Shown piece after piece: positions 61,831 through 64,000 of a stretch of 64,000 nucleotides of DNA (within the stretch, counting starts at the first letter, position 1; the number at the start of each line of letters is the position of its first letter). Location: the NCBI GenBank assembly GCA_035553375.1, contig DATNCY010000250.1:32112-96111 (forward strand). The letters run 5' to 3'. The position numbers and the translations under genes are program-made. Origin of the DNA: JAJPHU01 sp035553375 (lineage in GTDB: Bacteria > Planctomycetota > Planctomycetia > Gemmatales > Gemmataceae). The notes beneath the pieces were generated by a model, which was not told the origin of the DNA, did not search any database, and saw only the letters and a list, made by a program, of their open reading frames with translations.

Positions 61831-63282
61831 TCAGCCGAACACGCCGAGGAACGGCTTGCCCGCGCTGATGGGGAAAGGCCGTTGACTGAGATCGTGGTAG
61901 TGCGATCTTGGATCGACACCCAGTGCATGGAACATGGTCGCCGCCACGTCCCACGGGCCGACCGGATGGGCGCGCGGAGAGGCGGCATGGCGGTCGGACT
62001 CGCCAAAGGTCGCGCCGCGCCGGACGCCGGCACCGGCCAGCACGATCGAGTAGCACGAAGGCCAGTGCTTGCGGCCGGGAGAACTCCCGGCGAACGTGGC
62101 CTCGCGGGCGACCTGCGGATGCCGGCCAAACTCCCCCATGCAGACCACCAGGGTCTGATCGAGCAGACCGCGCTGATTCAGATCGTTCAAAAGCGCCGAG
62201 AAGCTCTGGTCGAAGCGTGGCAGCAAGTGGTGCTGAAGGGCGTCAAAGATATCGTTGTGGGTGTCCCAGCCGTAGATGTCGGTCGGTGCCCCGTCCTGGT
62301 CCTGGCCGCGAATCATGTGATTCCACATAACCGTGATCCACGGCACGCCGGCCTCGACGAGCCGCCGCGCCAGCAGACAGGCCTGTCCGGAACGATGGCG
62401 TCCATAACGATCACGCACGCGGCCCGGTTCGTGATCGAGATCGAACGCTAGCCTTCCCTGGCGCGAGGAGAGGAAGTCGTACGCCTTGCGATACTGGGCG
62501 TCCATCTCCATCAGGGCGCGGTTCCGCGGCAGCGACGCGGCATAGCGGTCGATCGCGTGCAGGAGGGAGCGACGGCCTTCCTGGCGCACGGGAGGCAACT
62601 CGGCCCGTGGCTCCATGGCCAAAACGGTGTTCTCTCGGTCCGTCGGATCGCCGACGACACACGGCTCGCAACCGGCACCCAACCGTCCGGCAAACTGTCC
62701 GGGCGCCGGTTTCAGCGGTGCCAGCACGGGCGCGTTGACGTGGACGGCGGAGAAGGGCAAACGCCGTTCGGGCCGAACGCGATGGAGGATGGCGCCCAAG
62801 GTGGGCAAGTCCTCGGCCAAGTTGACGGGCGGGTTGCCGGACCGCCGGGCGTGATAGTTTCCGGTCAGGCTCAAGTAGGTGGCTGAGCCGTGGTCGCTGT
62901 CCTCGTGGCTGACGCTCCGAACGATGGTGAACAGCTTCGCCGCCTGGGCCACGCGCGGCAGATGTTCGCAGAGGCGGATGCCAGGGACCGCCGTCACCAT
63001 GGACTGAAACGCGCCGCGAATCTCGCGCGGCGCGGCGGGCTTGGGATCCCAGGTATCGAGCTGACTCTGACCGCCACCGGTGTAGATAAGGATAATCGAC
63101 TTCGCCTTGCCGAAGCCAGTTTCTGGAGCAGCCGATGGTTTTCCCAGTACTCGCGCGGAGAAGGCACCCGTCAACCCCAGGCCGGTCAATCCTCCAAGGC
63201 GAAGCCATTCTCGCCGGGTGAGCAGCCCGCTGGATGACCGCTCCTGGGTGAGAAAACGCAGCATCGACCAAATCTCCCGCAT
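61831..63282 (-). CDS. DUF1501 protein, Tat-type signal
   Basis: 483 aa from ATG 63282 (GAGG 7 nt upstream). The N-terminal SGLLTRREWLRLGGLTGLGL is a twin-arginine signal. DUF1501 features are SIILIYTGGGQSQLDTWDPK, VRSVSHEDSDHGSATYLSLT, RNRALMEMDAQYRKAYDFLS, YGWDTHNDIFDALQ and VVCMGEFGRHPQV. It differs from the copy at 25911 and pairs with the PSD1 gene upstream. The 192 bp between it and the S9 gene hold nothing recognisable. Confidence 0.93.
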   Translation of the reverse strand: MREIWSMLRFLTQERSSSGLLTRREWLRLGGLTGLGLTGAFSARVLGKPSAAPETGFGKAKSIILIYTGGGQSQLDTWDPKPAAPREIRGAFQSMVTAVPGIRLCEHLPRVAQAAKLFTIVRSVSHEDSDHGSATYLSLTGNYHARRSGNPPVNLAEDLPTLGAILHRVRPERRLPFSAVHVNAPVLAPLKPAPGQFAGRLGAGCEPCVVGDPTDRENTVLAMEPRAELPPVRQEGRRSLLHAIDRYAASLPRNRALMEMDAQYRKAYDFLSSRQGRLAFDLDHEPGRVRDRYGRHRSGQACLLARRLVEAGVPWITVMWNHMIRGQDQDGAPTDIYGWDTHNDIFDALQHHLLPRFDQSFSALLNDLNQRGLLDQTLVVCMGEFGRHPQVAREATFAGSSPGRKHWPSCYSIVLAGAGVRRGATFGESDRHAASPRAHPVGPWDVAATMFHALGVDPRSHYHDLSQRPFPISAGKPFLGVFG

Positions 63283-63284
63283 GC

Positions 63285-63429
63285 TCACGCCTCAGCCTTC
63301 GGCGTCTCTTTCTCGATTGTATCCTTGTGGGCCAGGTCGTCGTAGAGGTTTTTTTCAGTTCGCCCGGATCTTTCTGAAGGTCGTACCGCTCCCGCTGGGT
63401 GGAAATACACGACCACCCACATTGATGCG
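63285..63429 (-). pseudogene. C-terminal remnant of a sulfatase, frameshifted
   Basis: Between the PSD1 and DUF1501 genes one frame gives STQRERYDLQKDPGELKK and the next frame continues NLYDDLAHKDTIEK. Joined, they match the end of secreted sulfatases (R-Y-D-L-x-x-D-P-G-E). The switch falls in a run of seven A residues (minus strand). The preceding 400-plus residues of a sulfatase are absent, so this is a deletion scar rather than a gene. Confidence 0.6.
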
Positions 63430-64000
63430 TCAATGGTTGAAGAGGAACTCCTTGGTGTTGACGAGCGCCCACAGGATGTCTTCATAGGCGGCATGGGGAT
63501 CGCCTTTCTTTTTGAGGTGGGCGAGCAAGGCATCCATCTCTTCCTTCGTTGGCTTGCGCGATAGAGCGATCAGGTAGAGATCCTCGATCTTTTCCCGATC
63601 GGAGCGATTGTCGGCCATTAACTCCCGGATGCGCCCGCCGACCGGCCCACTGCTGCCGCCCGACGATTTCTCTTGGCCCTTCTTGCCTTTGTCGTTTTTT
63701 TCCTCTTTCTTGGCCTTCGGCTCAGGTGCCGGCGATAGAGGGCTGACTTTCCGGCCACTAATTTTCTCCAGCAGCTCCTCGGAGTTGAACAGATGGAGAG
63801 CTTGGGCCAGGCTGGCATCGCTACTGCGCTCGCATTCGCAGGCGCTGGCTGCATCGGGACGGCCGAAAGTGCTGAGGAAATACGACTCGAACTGGTTGTC
63901 CGGCAGCTGCACGGCCCGGGTCGAGGGTGGCACACCCTTGAACACCGTCTTCGACCCGGTGACCGTGTCGATGGCGTCGAGCAACACTTCCGCAGGGAGA
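63430..64000 (-). CDS. PSD1 protein, C-terminal (DUF1553) part, continues past the right edge
   Basis: 190 codons visible, open to the window end. It matches the end of DUF1553: VLLDAIDTVTGSKTVFKGVP, AVQLPDNQFESYFLSTFGRP, CECERSSDASLAQALHLFNS, then RIRELMADNRSDREKIEDLY and ALSRKPTKEEMDALL, finishing NTKEFLFNH. A Lys/Glu/Gly-rich insert (KKEEKNDKGKKGQEKSSGG) interrupts the domain near the middle. Partner of the DUF1501 gene downstream; a sulfatase remnant lies between them. Confidence 0.92.
   Translation of the reverse strand, partial: LPAEVLLDAIDTVTGSKTVFKGVPPSTRAVQLPDNQFESYFLSTFGRPDAASACECERSSDASLAQALHLFNSEELLEKISGRKVSPLSPAPEPKAKKEEKNDKGKKGQEKSSGGSSGPVGGRIRELMADNRSDREKIEDLYLIALSRKPTKEEMDALLAHLKKKGDPHAAYEDILWALVNTKEFLFNH

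Noticed and set aside
61775..61833. In-frame readthrough of the DUF1501 TGA (GVFG-TGA-AKVVLFGGDQ) as a second selenocysteine
   Set aside because: The TGA is at the normal family end, not at a redox Cys position, the extension is short, and I see no SECIS-like hairpin after it.

Overview
The window is GC-rich bacterial chromosome from a planctomycete, most likely of the Gemmataceae. Support comes from families concentrated in that group: DUF1549/DUF1553 (PSD1) proteins paired with DUF1501 proteins, two DUF4058-type proteins, a TIGR02996 domain fused to an FGE-sulfatase domain, a conserved 92-residue planctomycete protein starting VAKKTTCPISR, and many short secreted proteins. I see no rRNA, tRNA, CRISPR array, prophage or intact transposon.

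Layout. 1-7.6 kb (minus): a PUFA-synthase-like polyketide synthase (NMO-KS-AT-ACP-KR) followed by an acyltransferase protein cut by the window edge. 8.3-14.2 kb: an S49 peptidase-like lipoprotein lacking its serine, a divergent EF-Tu, a retropepsin-like/PDZ protein, a partly duplicated DUF4058 locus, and thiol peroxidase. 14.5-20.3 kb (plus): a Cys/Tyr-rich secreted protein, a beta-barrel porin and two tandem TolC-family proteins. 20.4-27.8 kb: the RNA-repair enzyme Pnkp, a PSD1-DUF1501 pair and a DUF1805 protein. 27.9-33.8 kb: PPi-type phosphofructokinase, a secreted polysaccharide deacetylase, a secreted glycosidase and a small secreted protein. 34.2-42.9 kb: XRE regulator, MFS transporter, TIGR02996-FGE protein, DUF4058, solute-binding lipoprotein, FHA protein, MutY, and a TlpA-like lipoprotein with an in-frame TGA at the first Cys of its CxxC. 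43-49.6 kb: secreted and lipoprotein genes, threonine aldolase, and an SGNH-like/MBOAT pair. 49.9-59 kb: YciF-type ferritin-like protein, FAH-family enzyme, RelE-type toxin-antitoxin, a three-gene REC-GAF / subtilase / cREC operon, Nudix, a DUF4380-like protein, small proteins and an M20 peptidase. 59-64 kb: recombinase remnants, an S9 peptidase and a second DUF1501-PSD1 pair with a sulfatase remnant between them.

The strongest observation is 42348-42878: one reading frame encodes a complete TlpA/thioredoxin-like lipoprotein if the TGA at 42546-42548 is read as selenocysteine (UGPC motif). Immediately downstream lies a hairpin with a GGUC apical loop that fits the bacterial SECIS model. The adjacent mutY suggests an oxidative-stress setting.

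The second theme is repeats. Several families of perfect palindromes sit at gene ends, mostly between convergent genes, and probably act as terminators. REP-like units also form an array at 47.86-48.13 kb, and one copy lies in frame inside a PSD1 gene. Remnant genes, a duplicated DUF4058 start and a 68-bp direct repeat bracketing the FGE gene indicate recombination and gene decay. A third theme is enzymes with altered active-site residues: S49 Ser to Gly, MutY Asp to Glu, retropepsin Asp to Lys and EF-Tu switch I.
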